From contig CAVSDB010000001.1 in NCBI GenBank assembly GCA_963726755.1, forward strand, positions 1,426,001 to 1,490,000: a stretch of DNA of 64,000 nt, read 5' to 3'. The notes beneath the pieces are model-generated. The model saw only the letters and a program-made list of their open reading frames with translations. It ran no database searches and had not been told where the DNA came from. The DNA comes from DATKIY01 sp963726755 (lineage in GTDB: Bacteria; Actinomycetota; Actinomycetes; JAHEKZ01). This document shows positions 19,298 through 27,894 of this stretch, one piece after another (the stretch's first letter is position 1; every line of letters begins with the position of its first letter). Made by a program: the position numbers and the translations under genes.

Positions 19298-20995
19298 ATG
19301 TCTGAACTGAGGAGCAGTCGCCAGGTGAAGCCTGTCTTGATGGTGGTCTCAGAAGTCGAGCGGGTCCGGACCGACCTTTGCGCGGATTTGGAGCGCCGGT
19401 TCAGCGCTGACTACAGCGTCCTGGGGACGTCGTCGGCATCCAGCGCGAAGGACGCATTGGACGATGGCGCCAGCCGAGGCCAACAAGTGGCTCTTCTCTT
19501 CGTTGACCAGACACTCGGGACCGCGGCGATGGATGTGTTTAGCCGCGCGCGTGCGGCACACCCCGCGTGCCTGCGAATCCTCGTCGTTCCTCGTGGGAAC
19601 GCGCCCTCTCAGCGGATAGTCATCGACGCGTTCGCGCTGGGCCAAGCGGACTTCCACTTGTTCAACCCGTGGCATCCACTGGAACGCAATCTCTACCCCG
19701 CGGTTTCGGACTTCTTGTCCGCGTGGTCCAAATCGCAAGAAGCCTCGATGGCCGCGATCCAGATGTGTGGAGCCCGGAATTCAGCACGCACGCACGAACT
19801 GCGTGACCTCTTGACGCGTGCCGCGATCCCGTTCCGGTTCTACGAAGAAGGGACCGCCGAGGGTCGGAATTTCCTCGAGGGGGTGGGAGCCACCAGTGCA
19901 CAGTTGCCCGTTGTCGCCCTCTATACCGGCGTGATCCTTGAAGATCCATCGAACGCGGACATTGTGTCGGCGCTAGGCGGAAAGACTCAGCCAGAAGTGG
20001 ACGCCTGCGATCTGCTCATCGTCGGCGCCGGCCCTGCGGGACTTGCCGCGGCGGTGTACGCGGCATCGGAAGGTCTGCACACGGTGATTCTGGAACCAGT
20101 GGTTCCCGGAGGGCAAGCGGCCACCAGCGCACTCATCAGAAATTACCTCGGGTTCCACCGAGGTATCAGCGGGGACGAACTTACCGGTCGCGCCGTCGAG
20201 CAAGCCTGGCTCTTCGGAGTTGACTTTGTGCTTACTCAAGCCGCCGAAAGCGTTCAGGTGCGCGGCGACCAACGTGTGGTCCGCACTGCTGACGGAAGCG
20301 AGATAGCTGCCCGAGCAGTCATTCTTGCTACTGGCGTGAGTTGGCGTCGGCTCGGTCTCCCGGAGCTGGAAGCTCTGGTCGGTTCCGGGGTGTTCTACGG
20401 AGCCGCGAGTGCCGAGGCCAAAGCCCAGCAGGGCCGCGACACATTTGTTGTTGGGGCCGGTAACTCTGCTGGCCAGGCAGCACTACACCTAGCCCGATAC
20501 GCGTCCTCGGTCACCATGCTGGTGCGGCGAGCGAGCTTGACCGAAACCATGTCCGACTACTTGGTTAGGGAGATTGAGGCGGCACACAACGTCAATGTTC
20601 GCTACACCGTTGAGGTTTCGAACGGCGGTGGAGCGGGCAGCCTCGAGTGGATTGAAATCCGAGACAGAATTACCGGTCAGACAACCCCGTCTCGAGCGGC
20701 CGCGCTATTCCTCATGATTGGAGCCGAGCCGCACACCGACTGGTTACCGTTGGAACTGCAACGCGACGACCATCGGTTCATCCTCACGGGAAAGGACCTC
20801 GTCGCTTCGACCGGCTCACCCTCAGATTGGCCATTGCAACGCGCGCCACTGCTTCTGGAAACCAGCATTCCCGGCGTGTTCGCTGCGGGCGATGTTCGAC
20901 ACGGGTCGGTCAAGCGGGTGGCCTCCGCCGTTGGCGATGGTGCTATCGCCCTCACCCAAGTTCACGAGTACCTGGCCGGGATGGTCGATGACTAG
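19298..20995 (+). CDS. Fused receiver-like / thioredoxin-fold / thioredoxin-reductase-like FAD oxidoreductase
   Basis: There are three parts in 565 residues. The N-terminus (about 1-140) is receiver-like (VLMVVSEVERVR, LLFVDQTLG, and later FHLFNPW). Residues about 150-215 are a glutaredoxin-like fold (MCGARNSARTHELRDLLTRA, then LPVVALYTG). From about residue 222 there is a TrxR-type oxidoreductase: FAD motif LLIVGAGPAGLAAAVYAAS, PGGQAATSALIRNYLG, NADPH motif VVGAGNSAGQAAL and GVFAAGDVRHGSVKRVASAV. The usual CxxC of thioredoxin reductase is absent (GVFYGAASAEAKAQQG at its place), as is common in this fused family. It probably moves electrons from NAD(P)H in a redox-signalling role. The frame is intact. 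Confidence 0.88.
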   Translation: MSELRSSRQVKPVLMVVSEVERVRTDLCADLERRFSADYSVLGTSSASSAKDALDDGASRGQQVALLFVDQTLGTAAMDVFSRARAAHPACLRILVVPRGNAPSQRIVIDAFALGQADFHLFNPWHPLERNLYPAVSDFLSAWSKSQEASMAAIQMCGARNSARTHELRDLLTRAAIPFRFYEEGTAEGRNFLEGVGATSAQLPVVALYTGVILEDPSNADIVSALGGKTQPEVDACDLLIVGAGPAGLAAAVYAASEGLHTVILEPVVPGGQAATSALIRNYLGFHRGISGDELTGRAVEQAWLFGVDFVLTQAAESVQVRGDQRVVRTADGSEIAARAVILATGVSWRRLGLPELEALVGSGVFYGAASAEAKAQQGRDTFVVGAGNSAGQAALHLARYASSVTMLVRRASLTETMSDYLVREIEAAHNVNVRYTVEVSNGGGAGSLEWIEIRDRITGQTTPSRAAALFLMIGAEPHTDWLPLELQRDDHRFILTGKDLVASTGSPSDWPLQRAPLLLETSIPGVFAAGDVRHGSVKRVASAVGDGAIALTQVHEYLAGMVDD

Positions 20996-20998
20996 AGT
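20993..20998 (+). promoter_or_regulatory. -10 box of a leaderless promoter for the small membrane protein
   Basis: TAGAGT overlaps the stop codon of the preceding oxidoreductase and lies 6 nt before ATG 21005. This supports the start MSKNSK rather than the ATG two codons upstream. Confidence 0.5.
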
Positions 20999-21004
20999 TT
21001 GCCC

Positions 21005-21190
21005 ATGAGCAAGAACTCCAAGTCCGGTACAGCCGCTGGCGCTGGCGCGATTTATGGCCTCGGGATCTTCGGCGCCTTCTTCTACTTTTGGCAACAGGCA
21101 GACGTCTGGTGGGAGTATCTGTTCGCCTTTGTGCAGGCGATCTTCTGGCCAGCTTGGATGGTGTACGACGTCTTCAAGGCACTGAACTAG
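21005..21190 (+). CDS. Small conserved membrane protein
   Basis: This 61-residue protein has a basic N-terminus, a glycine/alanine-rich turn, and two hydrophobic segments (IYGLGIFGAFFYFW and YLFAFVQAIFWPAWMVYDV). The aromatic-rich segment FFYFWQQADVWWEYLFAFVQ is characteristic of a small uncharacterised protein common in Actinobacteria. It is probably a two-helix membrane protein. The function is unknown. It ends just before a strong hairpin terminator. Confidence 0.75.
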   Translation: MSKNSKSGTAAGAGAIYGLGIFGAFFYFWQQADVWWEYLFAFVQAIFWPAWMVYDVFKALN

Positions 21191-21211
21191 TCACGCGAGG
21201 CAGCTGACCCG

Positions 21212-21250
21212 GTGGTGGGCTGGGCCGCTACGTCGCGGCCAGCCCACCAC
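21212..21250. terminator. Bidirectional hairpin terminator between convergent genes
   Basis: GTGGTGGGCTGG (212-223 of this kb) pairs perfectly with CCAGCCCACCAC (239-250), with an inner CCGC/GCGG stem and a 6-nt loop. It lies between the ends of the small membrane protein gene and the convergent AOC-like gene and could serve both. Confidence 0.8.
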
Positions 21251-21256
21251 ACAAGA

Positions 21257-21754
21257 TCAGGAAATGTGGAACGTGTAGTCGTACTTGGTTCCGGCTTTGT
21301 TCGCGGCGTGAAGAAGCATGTAGCCACGAGCGTTCTTGTACTTCCCCGTTCCGCCAGTGATGGCGAGTTTGCTGTCTTTGCCACTGTCGAGGAATGGTCC
21401 CTGAACCGTGATCTGTCCCTTTTCCAGGATGTTCGTCCAGGTGCACTCCCACGACTTGCCGGGGTTGGTGCGGTAGCACAGACCCTCGTCGCGGCCGACC
21501 TTCTTAGTGTCTTTCGCGTTGAAGAGGTTGTTGCCCCAGCCGATCGTGTTGCCGATGACGTCCTTCTTGTTCTTGGGGTGCACGTACACGTAGACGTCAG
21601 TCTTCCCGTGCTCTACGACGGTGAAGGTGTCAGCAGAGGCCGCTGCTGAACGGGTCGGGGTGTGATGAGAGGCCGATGCTGCTACGCCTCCCACAACGAC
21701 GGCCGCCGCAGCCGCTAGTACTACGAGGATGGTGGCTGTACGTCGACTAGCCAT
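21257..21754 (-). CDS. Secreted allene-oxide-cyclase/dirigent-barrel-like protein
   Basis: Start ATG 21754 (MASRRTATILVVLAAAAAVV) gives a signal peptide. The mature domain reads TFTVVEHGKTDVYV, then GDxxTW-like DVIGNTIGWGNNLFNAKD, GRDEGLCYRTNPGKSWECTW, QITVQGPFLD and LAITGGTGKYKNARGYM. These are the beta strands and GGTGxYxxAxG turn of the AOC barrel-like fold shared with dirigent proteins. Bacterial members are secreted and of unknown function. Two cysteines flank the TNPGKSW loop and may form a disulfide. The upstream GGAG sits in gagtggagat before the start. Confidence 0.78.
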   Translation of the reverse strand: MASRRTATILVVLAAAAAVVVGGVAASASHHTPTRSAAASADTFTVVEHGKTDVYVYVHPKNKKDVIGNTIGWGNNLFNAKDTKKVGRDEGLCYRTNPGKSWECTWTNILEKGQITVQGPFLDSGKDSKLAITGGTGKYKNARGYMLLHAANKAGTKYDYTFHIS

Positions 21755-21821
21755 GAGATATCTCCACTCTGTTGGGGGTGATGTTGTGAAGGATCTCGGC
21801 GGAGCCAAGTGACGTCAAGGT

Positions 21822-22292
21822 TTAGTGCCCCAGCCGCCTGCGAAACCAGTGGGTGGCATACGGGTTGTCGTTATATCGGGGGATCGCCTGGTAACCCAAC
21901 CGTTCGTACATCGCGACGGCTTCGGTGAGCACTGCGTTGGTGTCGAGGACCACCTCTTGGCGTCCGCTCGCGAGCGCCAACAACTCGAGATGGGTCATGA
22001 GCACCCTCGAGATTCCGCGACCACGGACCGAAGGGTCAAGCCACACCCGCTTGATCTCAGCTCGCTCGTCATCCAGCCAATGGAGGCCACCACCACCATC
22101 GCACGATCCGTTCGTCCCGACGAGCACGAACAATCCATCTGGCGGAGACAACGTGAGGTGCGCCTCGGCGAGTGCGGTCTCGCCGTCAAAGCCCCCCTCG
22201 AATCGTCTGTCGAGTTCGTCGAAGTACTCGGTCATGACCCATCGAGCCGACTCGTCGTCCGCGTCGACCTGCGTGAACGTCAGATCGGCCAT
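21822..22292 (-). CDS. GNAT-family N-acetyltransferase
   Basis: The protein has the GNAT fold: an N-terminal strand/helix (MADLTFTQVDADDESARW), then the acetyl-CoA loop of motif A RVWLDPSVRGRGISRVLMTHLE, and motif B LDTNAVLTEAVAMYERLGY. It transfers an acetyl group from acetyl-CoA to an unidentified amine. GTG 22307 five codons upstream is an alternative start. It is divergent from the sulfite-oxidase-like operon, with about 60 nt between starts. Confidence 0.85.
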   Translation of the reverse strand: MADLTFTQVDADDESARWVMTEYFDELDRRFEGGFDGETALAEAHLTLSPPDGLFVLVGTNGSCDGGGGLHWLDDERAEIKRVWLDPSVRGRGISRVLMTHLELLALASGRQEVVLDTNAVLTEAVAMYERLGYQAIPRYNDNPYATHWFRRRLGH

Positions 22293-22351
22293 GGCTTCTT
22301 CTACCACCAGGCCAAGGAGACGGCCAGCCGCCGATGTGACAGTTTGGGTAC

Positions 22352-22951
22352 ATGGGGATCATCACTACGGGTTTTCAAGGGCGCCGAAGCGGCAACGACG
22401 AGAAGCTTCCTCCTGGGCAGTACCTCACGGCGGACTTCCCTGTCCTATCTGCTGGCCCGACACCGCAGGTCCCGCTGGACGACTGGAAATTCACCATCCG
22501 CACCGAGTCGGGCGAAGTCCACGACTGGTCTTGGAGCCAGTTCGCCGCGCTTCCCAGTGAGACAGTCACAGTAGACATCCACTGCGTCACGCGCTGGACC
22601 AAACTCGACACCGACTGGCGCGGCGTTTCGTTGGACACCCTTTTGGCGGACGTCGAGACCGCTGCTGACTTCGCTCTCGTGCGCAGCTACGGCGGGTACA
22701 CCACCAACCTCCCACTGGAGGATCTGCTCGACGGGCAAGCATGGGTCGCCTTTGACTTCGAAGGTGAACAGCTGACTCCGGAGCACGGTGGCCCGGCTCG
22801 GTTACTTGTGCCGCACCTGTACTTCTGGAAGTCGGCCAAATGGGTCAAGGGCATCGACCTACTTCTTCAAGACGACCCTGGCTTTTGGGAGCAGCTCGGC
22901 TACCACGACTATGGCGACCCCTGGCGCGAACAGCGTTATCAGGGGGACTGA
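22352..22951 (+). CDS. Sulfite-oxidase-like molybdopterin-dependent oxidoreductase
   Basis: The 199 residues form a compact molybdopterin domain of the sulfite oxidase/YedY superfamily. VTVDIHCVTRWTKLDTDWRG includes the molybdenum-ligand Cys (in DIHCVT), followed by SYGGYTTNLPLEDLLDG and EHGGPARLLVPHLYFWKSAKW, which line the cofactor site. There is no signal peptide, so it is cytoplasmic. It is followed within 3 nt by a flavin reductase and then by a DUF6510 protein; this trio probably forms a NAD(P)H-linked reductase or oxidase. The substrate is unknown. Confidence 0.86.
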   Translation: MGIITTGFQGRRSGNDEKLPPGQYLTADFPVLSAGPTPQVPLDDWKFTIRTESGEVHDWSWSQFAALPSETVTVDIHCVTRWTKLDTDWRGVSLDTLLADVETAADFALVRSYGGYTTNLPLEDLLDGQAWVAFDFEGEQLTPEHGGPARLLVPHLYFWKSAKWVKGIDLLLQDDPGFWEQLGYHDYGDPWREQRYQGD

Positions 22952-22953
22952 CC

Positions 22954-23676
22954 GTGCGTCGTAGTTGGCGGCCCGCCGTGCTTTTGGACCGGCGAACCGA
23001 GTCGTCCAGCGCCTACACGCTCGGACTCGGAGTTGAGGGATGGTCCGGCCACTTGCCGGGACAACACATCGACATGCGGCTTACTGCGCCGGACGGCTAT
23101 CAGGCTGCTCGCAGTTACTCGCTCGCTGCCCCCTCCGCAGGAGGCCGTCTCGAGGTAACGATCCAGCGGATAGCTGGCGGCGAGGTCTCGCCGTTTCTCG
23201 TCGAGGACTTCGCAGTCGGCGACCAGGTGGAGGTCCGCGGCCCGTTCGGTGGCTGGTTTGTCTGGCGCCCCGATGCGGTGGGAGCAGTTCTACTCGTCGC
23301 CGGCGGGTCAGGCGTCGTTCCCCTGATGTCGATGGTGCGGGCACGAGATGGCGTCAACTCAGCACCGTTCCGGCTCGTGTACTCGGTCCGTAGCCCTGAG
23401 GACCGCATTTATGCGGACGAACTCCACCGCCGTTCGCAACAAGACGACAACTTGGACCTCGCCTACATCTACACACGGACATCGACGACACACGATCCAC
23501 GAAAGCCGGGACGGTTACGGGCCGAGGATCTGGTTGCCCACGGGTGGGGACCTGAATTTTCTCCGACCTGTTACGTCTGTGGACCAACTGGTTTCGTCGA
23601 AGCTGTGGCGAGCCTGCTCGTGACCGCTGGCCACGACCCGAAACAAATTCGGACCGAGAGGTTCGGCGGCGACTGA
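22954..23676 (+). CDS. Ferredoxin-reductase-type FAD/NAD(P)-binding oxidoreductase
   Basis: GTG 22954 begins 2 nt after the previous stop. RSYSLAAPSAGGRLEVTIQR is the FAD-binding RxYS motif, GDQVEVRGPFGGWF is the flavin-phosphate loop, LLVAGGSGVVPLMSMVRA is the NAD(P) pyrophosphate loop and TCYVCGPTGFVEAV is the C-terminal nucleotide motif. There is no 2Fe-2S domain, so electrons pass from NAD(P)H to FAD and on to a partner, most likely the upstream molybdopterin protein. The length of 240 residues is usual for a stand-alone module. Confidence 0.88.
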   Translation: MRRSWRPAVLLDRRTESSSAYTLGLGVEGWSGHLPGQHIDMRLTAPDGYQAARSYSLAAPSAGGRLEVTIQRIAGGEVSPFLVEDFAVGDQVEVRGPFGGWFVWRPDAVGAVLLVAGGSGVVPLMSMVRARDGVNSAPFRLVYSVRSPEDRIYADELHRRSQQDDNLDLAYIYTRTSTTHDPRKPGRLRAEDLVAHGWGPEFSPTCYVCGPTGFVEAVASLLVTAGHDPKQIRTERFGGD

Positions 23677-23693
23677 CACGAGAGGATGGCACG

Positions 23694-23972
23694 ATGACAC
23701 CCCAAGCTCACTACGACGGAAACGCATTGGCGGGACCGCTTTCGGACGTTTTCGCGACTGAGGTCACGACCGCACTGGCCCGTTGCGGCGGTTGCGGTTT
23801 GTCGTCGCCGGTCGCGACGCTCATCGTGTACGGACCCGACCCCGGCCATGTCGCGAGGTGTCCTGGCTGTTCAGACGTCTTGCTGAGGGTGGTTCGAACC
23901 ACGACGGCAGTCTGGTTAGACCTCAGTGGAATGACCGGACTCAGGATTGGTCTGTCGGCTGGCTCACGCTGA
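23694..23972 (+). CDS. DUF6510 zinc-ribbon-like protein
   Basis: This 92-residue protein has two CxxC pairs (ARCGGCG and ARCPGCS) about 32 residues apart, forming a zinc ribbon. Its DGNALAGPLSDVFA start and LDLSGMTGLRI end match DUF6510. That family regularly accompanies the sulfite-oxidase-like and flavin-reductase genes, as here. A role in assembling or joining the two enzymes is possible but unproven. It ends 12 nt before the convergent DUF2252 gene. Confidence 0.8.
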   Translation: MTPQAHYDGNALAGPLSDVFATEVTTALARCGGCGLSSPVATLIVYGPDPGHVARCPGCSDVLLRVVRTTTAVWLDLSGMTGLRIGLSAGSR

Positions 23973-23984
23973 GAGAGGCGGCCG

Positions 23985-25379
23985 TCAGACAGCGAACGCT
24001 GACCGGAACTTCTCGTAGTCCTGTTCGTTTTGATCGGCATAGGCCACCGAGTAACGGACCATGGCCTCATCAAAGACCCGGCCTTTACCGATGTAGCCCT
24101 GGATTGCCATCGAGTCTCCCGACCTAGCGTGCGCACGGGCTAGCGATCGTGCACACAGCGCGCCATAGCGTGACAACAGATGAGCAGACATCGTGGTTAC
24201 ATCGAACGACCCTTTGGCGTCGCGGAACTGGCGCACGTAGTAACTAGCGCCGGACTTCGTGGTGAAGCTGCCGAGGAACGGGTCCGATGCTGCCTGGATC
24301 AGCAACTGGCCAGCGACGACCCGGGCACCAGGCGTGCGGAACCGGCTCTTAGGCAGTCCCTCCTCGAAGACCGACGGCACTGCTTGCTTGATCTGCAGGA
24401 TAAACGGATCGGCCATACGTCGTCCCTGCAACAGCACGATGTAGCACTCAGTCCCCACGCTGCCCACTCCGACGACCTTGCGGGCGACGTCGAGCACCTC
24501 GTAGCGACCCATAAGCACCTTGAGGTGGGCTGGGAGCGACCGCTGGTACTTGGTGACGATCTGTTCGATTTCGGCTCCTAGCGAGCCGGTGAACTCCTGG
24601 GGCAGGTCACTGAGTCGTACCAGGATCGGTGGAGTGTTCTGGAACACCGGGTCCGGGCCAGCGCGATCGACGAGTTTGGCGTAGGCCCGGAGTGCGGTGT
24701 TTCGGCTTGCCCGCGACATGGTTGCCCTCACCACTGCGGCCATCTCTGGGTCGTTCACCGCGAGATCCCGGACCTCGCTCATGCGAATCCTTGAGTACCA
24801 AATGTCGGCGTCGCTCATCACGGCATAGTCACCCAGCGCATCGCGATAGCCAGCGACGGCATCGCGTACCAGTTGAGCTGAACCCTTGCCGCTTATCCCG
24901 ACGCTACGTCCGCCTACGACCAGGCTCACGAGCAACCGCTTGAGGTCGAACTCCCACGGTCCGGGCAGCGTCTCGTCGAAGTCGTTGGCGTCGAAGACCA
25001 GTTCTCGATTGGGGGCGGCGTAGAGACCGAAGTTTGCGATGTGCGCGTCGCCGCACAACTGCACGTATAGGCCGGTGTTGGGCGTATGCGTTAGATCCCA
25101 CGCCATCAGGGCTGCGGCACCACGGAAGAACGAGAACGGGTCGGCACTCATGCGCTCATGTCGCAGCGGCACCAAGTCGACGAGGCGATCCTGCTCTTGG
25201 TGGGCAAGCAGGACCACCGGGTCCGGTCGGTTGGCCGCGGGCTCCCAGTCGCCGTGTGACGAACGAGGTATGTCGACTCGCTTGGAGCGGCCGACGAGAA
25301 CGCGCTCCCCTGTGCTGACAGTCGCATGGCCGAGCGGGCTGGCAACCCGACGATCGAAGCGGTTCACAGTACCCGCCAT
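23985..25379 (-). CDS. DUF2252 family protein
   Basis: The kinase-like pattern of DUF2252 is clear: RMSADPFSFFRGAAALMAWDL, QLCGDAHIANFGLYAAPN (HxxN catalytic-loop-like) and FDANDFDETLPGPWEFDLKRL (DFD-like metal motif). It ends with ALARAHARSGD and an aromatic tail. The family resembles aminoglycoside-phosphotransferase-like kinases; its substrate is unknown. ATG 25379 (MAGTVNRFDRR) follows the stop of the SGNH hydrolase gene by 10 nt. An upstream Met at 25418 would overlap that gene. The two probably form an operon. Confidence 0.85.
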   Translation of the reverse strand: MAGTVNRFDRRVASPLGHATVSTGERVLVGRSKRVDIPRSSHGDWEPAANRPDPVVLLAHQEQDRLVDLVPLRHERMSADPFSFFRGAAALMAWDLTHTPNTGLYVQLCGDAHIANFGLYAAPNRELVFDANDFDETLPGPWEFDLKRLLVSLVVGGRSVGISGKGSAQLVRDAVAGYRDALGDYAVMSDADIWYSRIRMSEVRDLAVNDPEMAAVVRATMSRASRNTALRAYAKLVDRAGPDPVFQNTPPILVRLSDLPQEFTGSLGAEIEQIVTKYQRSLPAHLKVLMGRYEVLDVARKVVGVGSVGTECYIVLLQGRRMADPFILQIKQAVPSVFEEGLPKSRFRTPGARVVAGQLLIQAASDPFLGSFTTKSGASYYVRQFRDAKGSFDVTTMSAHLLSRYGALCARSLARAHARSGDSMAIQGYIGKGRVFDEAMVRYSVAYADQNEQDYEKFRSAFAV

Positions 25380-25389
25380 AGAAGGACGT

Positions 25390-26025
25390 TCAATCGAGAA
25401 TTCTCCTGACCTCTGCACCGATCAAGTCCGCCGCCGCTTGATGACCGGCCGGTTCCCAGTGCCAGGGATCGACATCGCTCGGCTCGACCGCTGTGGACAG
25501 GTCGACGTAGTGACACTTCAATCGCTCCACAAGTCGTCGGTACTCGTCGACAAGATCGACCGAGCGCTCGCGAGCCCCCGGGCTCTCCCGTTCATCGTCC
25601 GCACCGAGCGCGCCGACTACGTGCGGGGCAACGAGCAGCGGTAGGGGTGCGACACCCGGCTTGGGACCAAACTCGTCGCATCGGCGAATGATGGTTATCA
25701 ACTCGCCTGCGCCGGCTGCGATTTCAGCCGCAGATACGTACGGCAATGCGACGTCGTTAGTTCCCAGCAGCACGACGACAACGTCGAGCGGAGCGCAGAC
25801 TTCGATCGTCGGGACTAAGAGATCCTTGCCGTTTCGCCAGGCGCGAGGCAGGACGTCGAACACTGTTGTTCGCCCATTCAAGCCCGCCTCGTACACGGCG
25901 ACTTCGGGTCCAAGGTGATCGGCCATGACGCTGGGCCATCGCACATCTGAGCCAAAGCGCCCGGTATCCGAGCCGGGGATAGCCCCCCACGTGTTGGAGT
26001 CGCCGAAGCAGAGGACGGACTTCAT
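25390..26025 (-). CDS. SGNH/GDSL-type esterase (arylesterase-like)
   Basis: Block I is VLCFGDSNTWG (catalytic Ser), block II contains GLNGRTT, block III is VLLGTNDV (oxyanion Asn) and block V is DPWHWEPAGHQ (catalytic Asp and His). At 211 residues it has the size of small cytoplasmic SGNH hydrolases that cleave esters or acyl groups. No signal peptide is seen. A leaderless promoter sits immediately upstream, and the DUF2252 gene follows directly on the same strand. Confidence 0.88.
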   Translation of the reverse strand: MKSVLCFGDSNTWGAIPGSDTGRFGSDVRWPSVMADHLGPEVAVYEAGLNGRTTVFDVLPRAWRNGKDLLVPTIEVCAPLDVVVVLLGTNDVALPYVSAAEIAAGAGELITIIRRCDEFGPKPGVAPLPLLVAPHVVGALGADDERESPGARERSVDLVDEYRRLVERLKCHYVDLSTAVEPSDVDPWHWEPAGHQAAADLIGAEVRRILD

Positions 26026-26031
26026 CCCGCG

Positions 26032-26037
26032 AATCTA
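26032..26037 (-). promoter_or_regulatory. -10 box of a leaderless promoter for the SGNH esterase gene
   Basis: On the reverse strand TAGATT lies 6 nt before ATG 26025, without a ribosome binding site in between. Confidence 0.5.
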
Positions 26038-26101
26038 TCGCCGATTTGAAATCACGCGGAGAATCGCCAGTATCGAATCCTCAACACGGAGGTGGCGCGT
26101 C

Positions 26102-27232
26102 ATGGGTCCGGGAGCCGTCGGGATCGAGCCTTTCAGCATCAAGGTCGAGAACGACGTTTTGGACGACCTCCATGCCCGGATCCGGCGCACGCGCTGGCCA
26201 CAGGAGGCACCTGGAGAGCCGTGGAGTCAGGGCACCGATCTCACCTACCTGAAACGACTCCTTGAATATTGGGCAGACGGGTTTGATTGGCGTGCTCAGG
26301 AGCGGCGGCTCAATACCTATGAGCAGTACGTCACCGACATCGACGGCCATCAAGTCCACTTCGTCCACCGGCGTCGCTCGCCGAGCGGAATTCCGATCGT
26401 GCTCACGCACGGTTGGCCGAGCACCTTCGTCGAAATGCTTCCGCTGCTTGATCGCCTCGAGGATTTCGACGTTGTCGTACCGTCGCTGCCCGGTTACGCG
26501 TTCTCGTCTCGTCCCGAAGACACCGCAGTCGACTACACATATGTCGCCGGCGTCTGGCACGAACTGATGCATCGTCTCGGGTACGAGCGTTACGGCGCCT
26601 GTGGTGGCGACTTCGGAGCTGGCGTGGCCAGTTACCTGGCGGCTACACAGCCTGATCGAATGATCGGCATCCACCTGTCGACCCCGGAACTTGAGCCCGT
26701 CGTTGGTGCGGACTCACGACCACTCTCGGCGGCAGAGCGTGCATATGTTGAGCACCTCGAAAGTTGGGCGGAGCGCGAGAGAGGCTACAGCGCTATCCAG
26801 TCAACGAAACCGCAAACTCTTGGGTACGGCCTGAACGACTCCCCCGTCGGTCTGGCTGCTTGGCTGACGGAGAAGTGGAGGTCTTGGGCCGACACTGGGG
26901 GTGACATCGACGGCACGATCGGCCGGGACTTCCTCTTGACCACCATCACTCTGTACTGGGTGACTGAATCGATAACCACTTCCATGCGCGACTACTACGA
27001 CAACCGCTGGCACGGAAATGACCTTGGATCCGTCCGAATCGACACCCCGACGGCGATGGCGGTCTTCGCCAACGAGTTCGTCCCCGAAGGAACGCCGCCG
27101 CGAGAGTGGTACCAGCGGCTCTACAACCTCACTCGCTGGACCGAATTCGACCGAGGGGGCCACTTCGCGTCCATCGAACAACCCGATGACCTTGCCCGAG
27201 ACATCACCACGTTCTTCGCTGGCTTGACCTAG
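26102..27232 (+). CDS. Epoxide hydrolase (EHN domain plus alpha/beta hydrolase)
   Basis: The N-terminal epoxide-hydrolase domain reads FSIKVENDVLDDLHARIRRT. The alpha/beta core shows HGWPSTFVEM (oxyanion HGWP), the nucleophile Asp in GACGGDFGAGVASYL, and the catalytic His in GGHFASIEQPDDL near the end. It hydrolyses epoxides to diols through an ester intermediate. The 376-residue length is typical. ATG 26102 is chosen because EHN domains start within about 10 residues of the N-terminus and a GGAGG lies about 11 nt upstream. Confidence 0.88.
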   Translation: MGPGAVGIEPFSIKVENDVLDDLHARIRRTRWPQEAPGEPWSQGTDLTYLKRLLEYWADGFDWRAQERRLNTYEQYVTDIDGHQVHFVHRRRSPSGIPIVLTHGWPSTFVEMLPLLDRLEDFDVVVPSLPGYAFSSRPEDTAVDYTYVAGVWHELMHRLGYERYGACGGDFGAGVASYLAATQPDRMIGIHLSTPELEPVVGADSRPLSAAERAYVEHLESWAERERGYSAIQSTKPQTLGYGLNDSPVGLAAWLTEKWRSWADTGGDIDGTIGRDFLLTTITLYWVTESITTSMRDYYDNRWHGNDLGSVRIDTPTAMAVFANEFVPEGTPPREWYQRLYNLTRWTEFDRGGHFASIEQPDDLARDITTFFAGLT

Positions 27233-27370
27233 CCAGTCGCATCGCAAATCCCTAGCTGGGTCTCCATCGAGCTGGGCGAACATGACTGAGATGTCTCGCA
27301 GGTAGTGATTGACCGTTGCATTCCGCTTTACCGAGTCAGGGGTGAGCCTCTTGAAGTAGCCCCTGATCGG

Positions 27371-27838
27371 CTAAGAGAGTTCCGCGCTTGGCTCACCATC
27401 GTTTCGGGCTTCTATCGCGCTGATGGTCTTTCGGTACGCCCCGGCCAAGTAGCGTTTGCCGACGAGCCTGGTGACTATCGCGAGCACATGTCCTTTGAAG
27501 CTCTTGCCGTTGCGCACCACGACGATGTCCACGTTGGTCGTCCGGTTGGGCTCCCGTGTGAGCGTGAATGTGTGCCCGGAGCCAGGGCCCCACACATTGG
27601 AATCGGTGGTCGTCAGGACAACGCGGTTGGGATCGGACCAGTCGTAGTGCAGGCGTTCCCAGATGCCGCGTGAGCCCTCTGTGACATCGGCGTGACCGAG
27701 GCCTTGGTCGTGCACCTTGAGATACCCGTCGGCGCTGTTACCAAAGATCTCCGCACGGCCCGGACCGAAGTCGGTAAGGCCAGCTACGAACTGCTCGGGC
27801 GTCGCGGTCGTCGATTCGTTGAGGTGAATCGTGGGCAT
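27371..27838 (-). CDS. SRPBCC (START-like) family protein
   Basis: The 155 residues show the SRPBCC pattern of an N-terminal helix (ATPEQFVAGLTDFGPGRAEI), a curved sheet (WERLHYDWSDPNRVVLTTTD and FTLTREPNRTTNVDIVVVR) and a long C-terminal helix (FRKTISAIEAR-like). This fold forms a deep hydrophobic pocket for lipids or polyketide-like ligands. The ligand is unknown. A 138-bp stretch without a gene separates it from the epoxide hydrolase gene; no clear terminator is visible there. Confidence 0.72.
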   Translation of the reverse strand: MPTIHLNESTTATPEQFVAGLTDFGPGRAEIFGNSADGYLKVHDQGLGHADVTEGSRGIWERLHYDWSDPNRVVLTTTDSNVWGPGSGHTFTLTREPNRTTNVDIVVVRNGKSFKGHVLAIVTRLVGKRYLAGAYRKTISAIEARNDGEPSAELS

Positions 27839-27894
27839 GACAACTCCTCGATTCCAAACTAGTGCAGCATACCGAGAGCAATGTTGGTCAGCAC

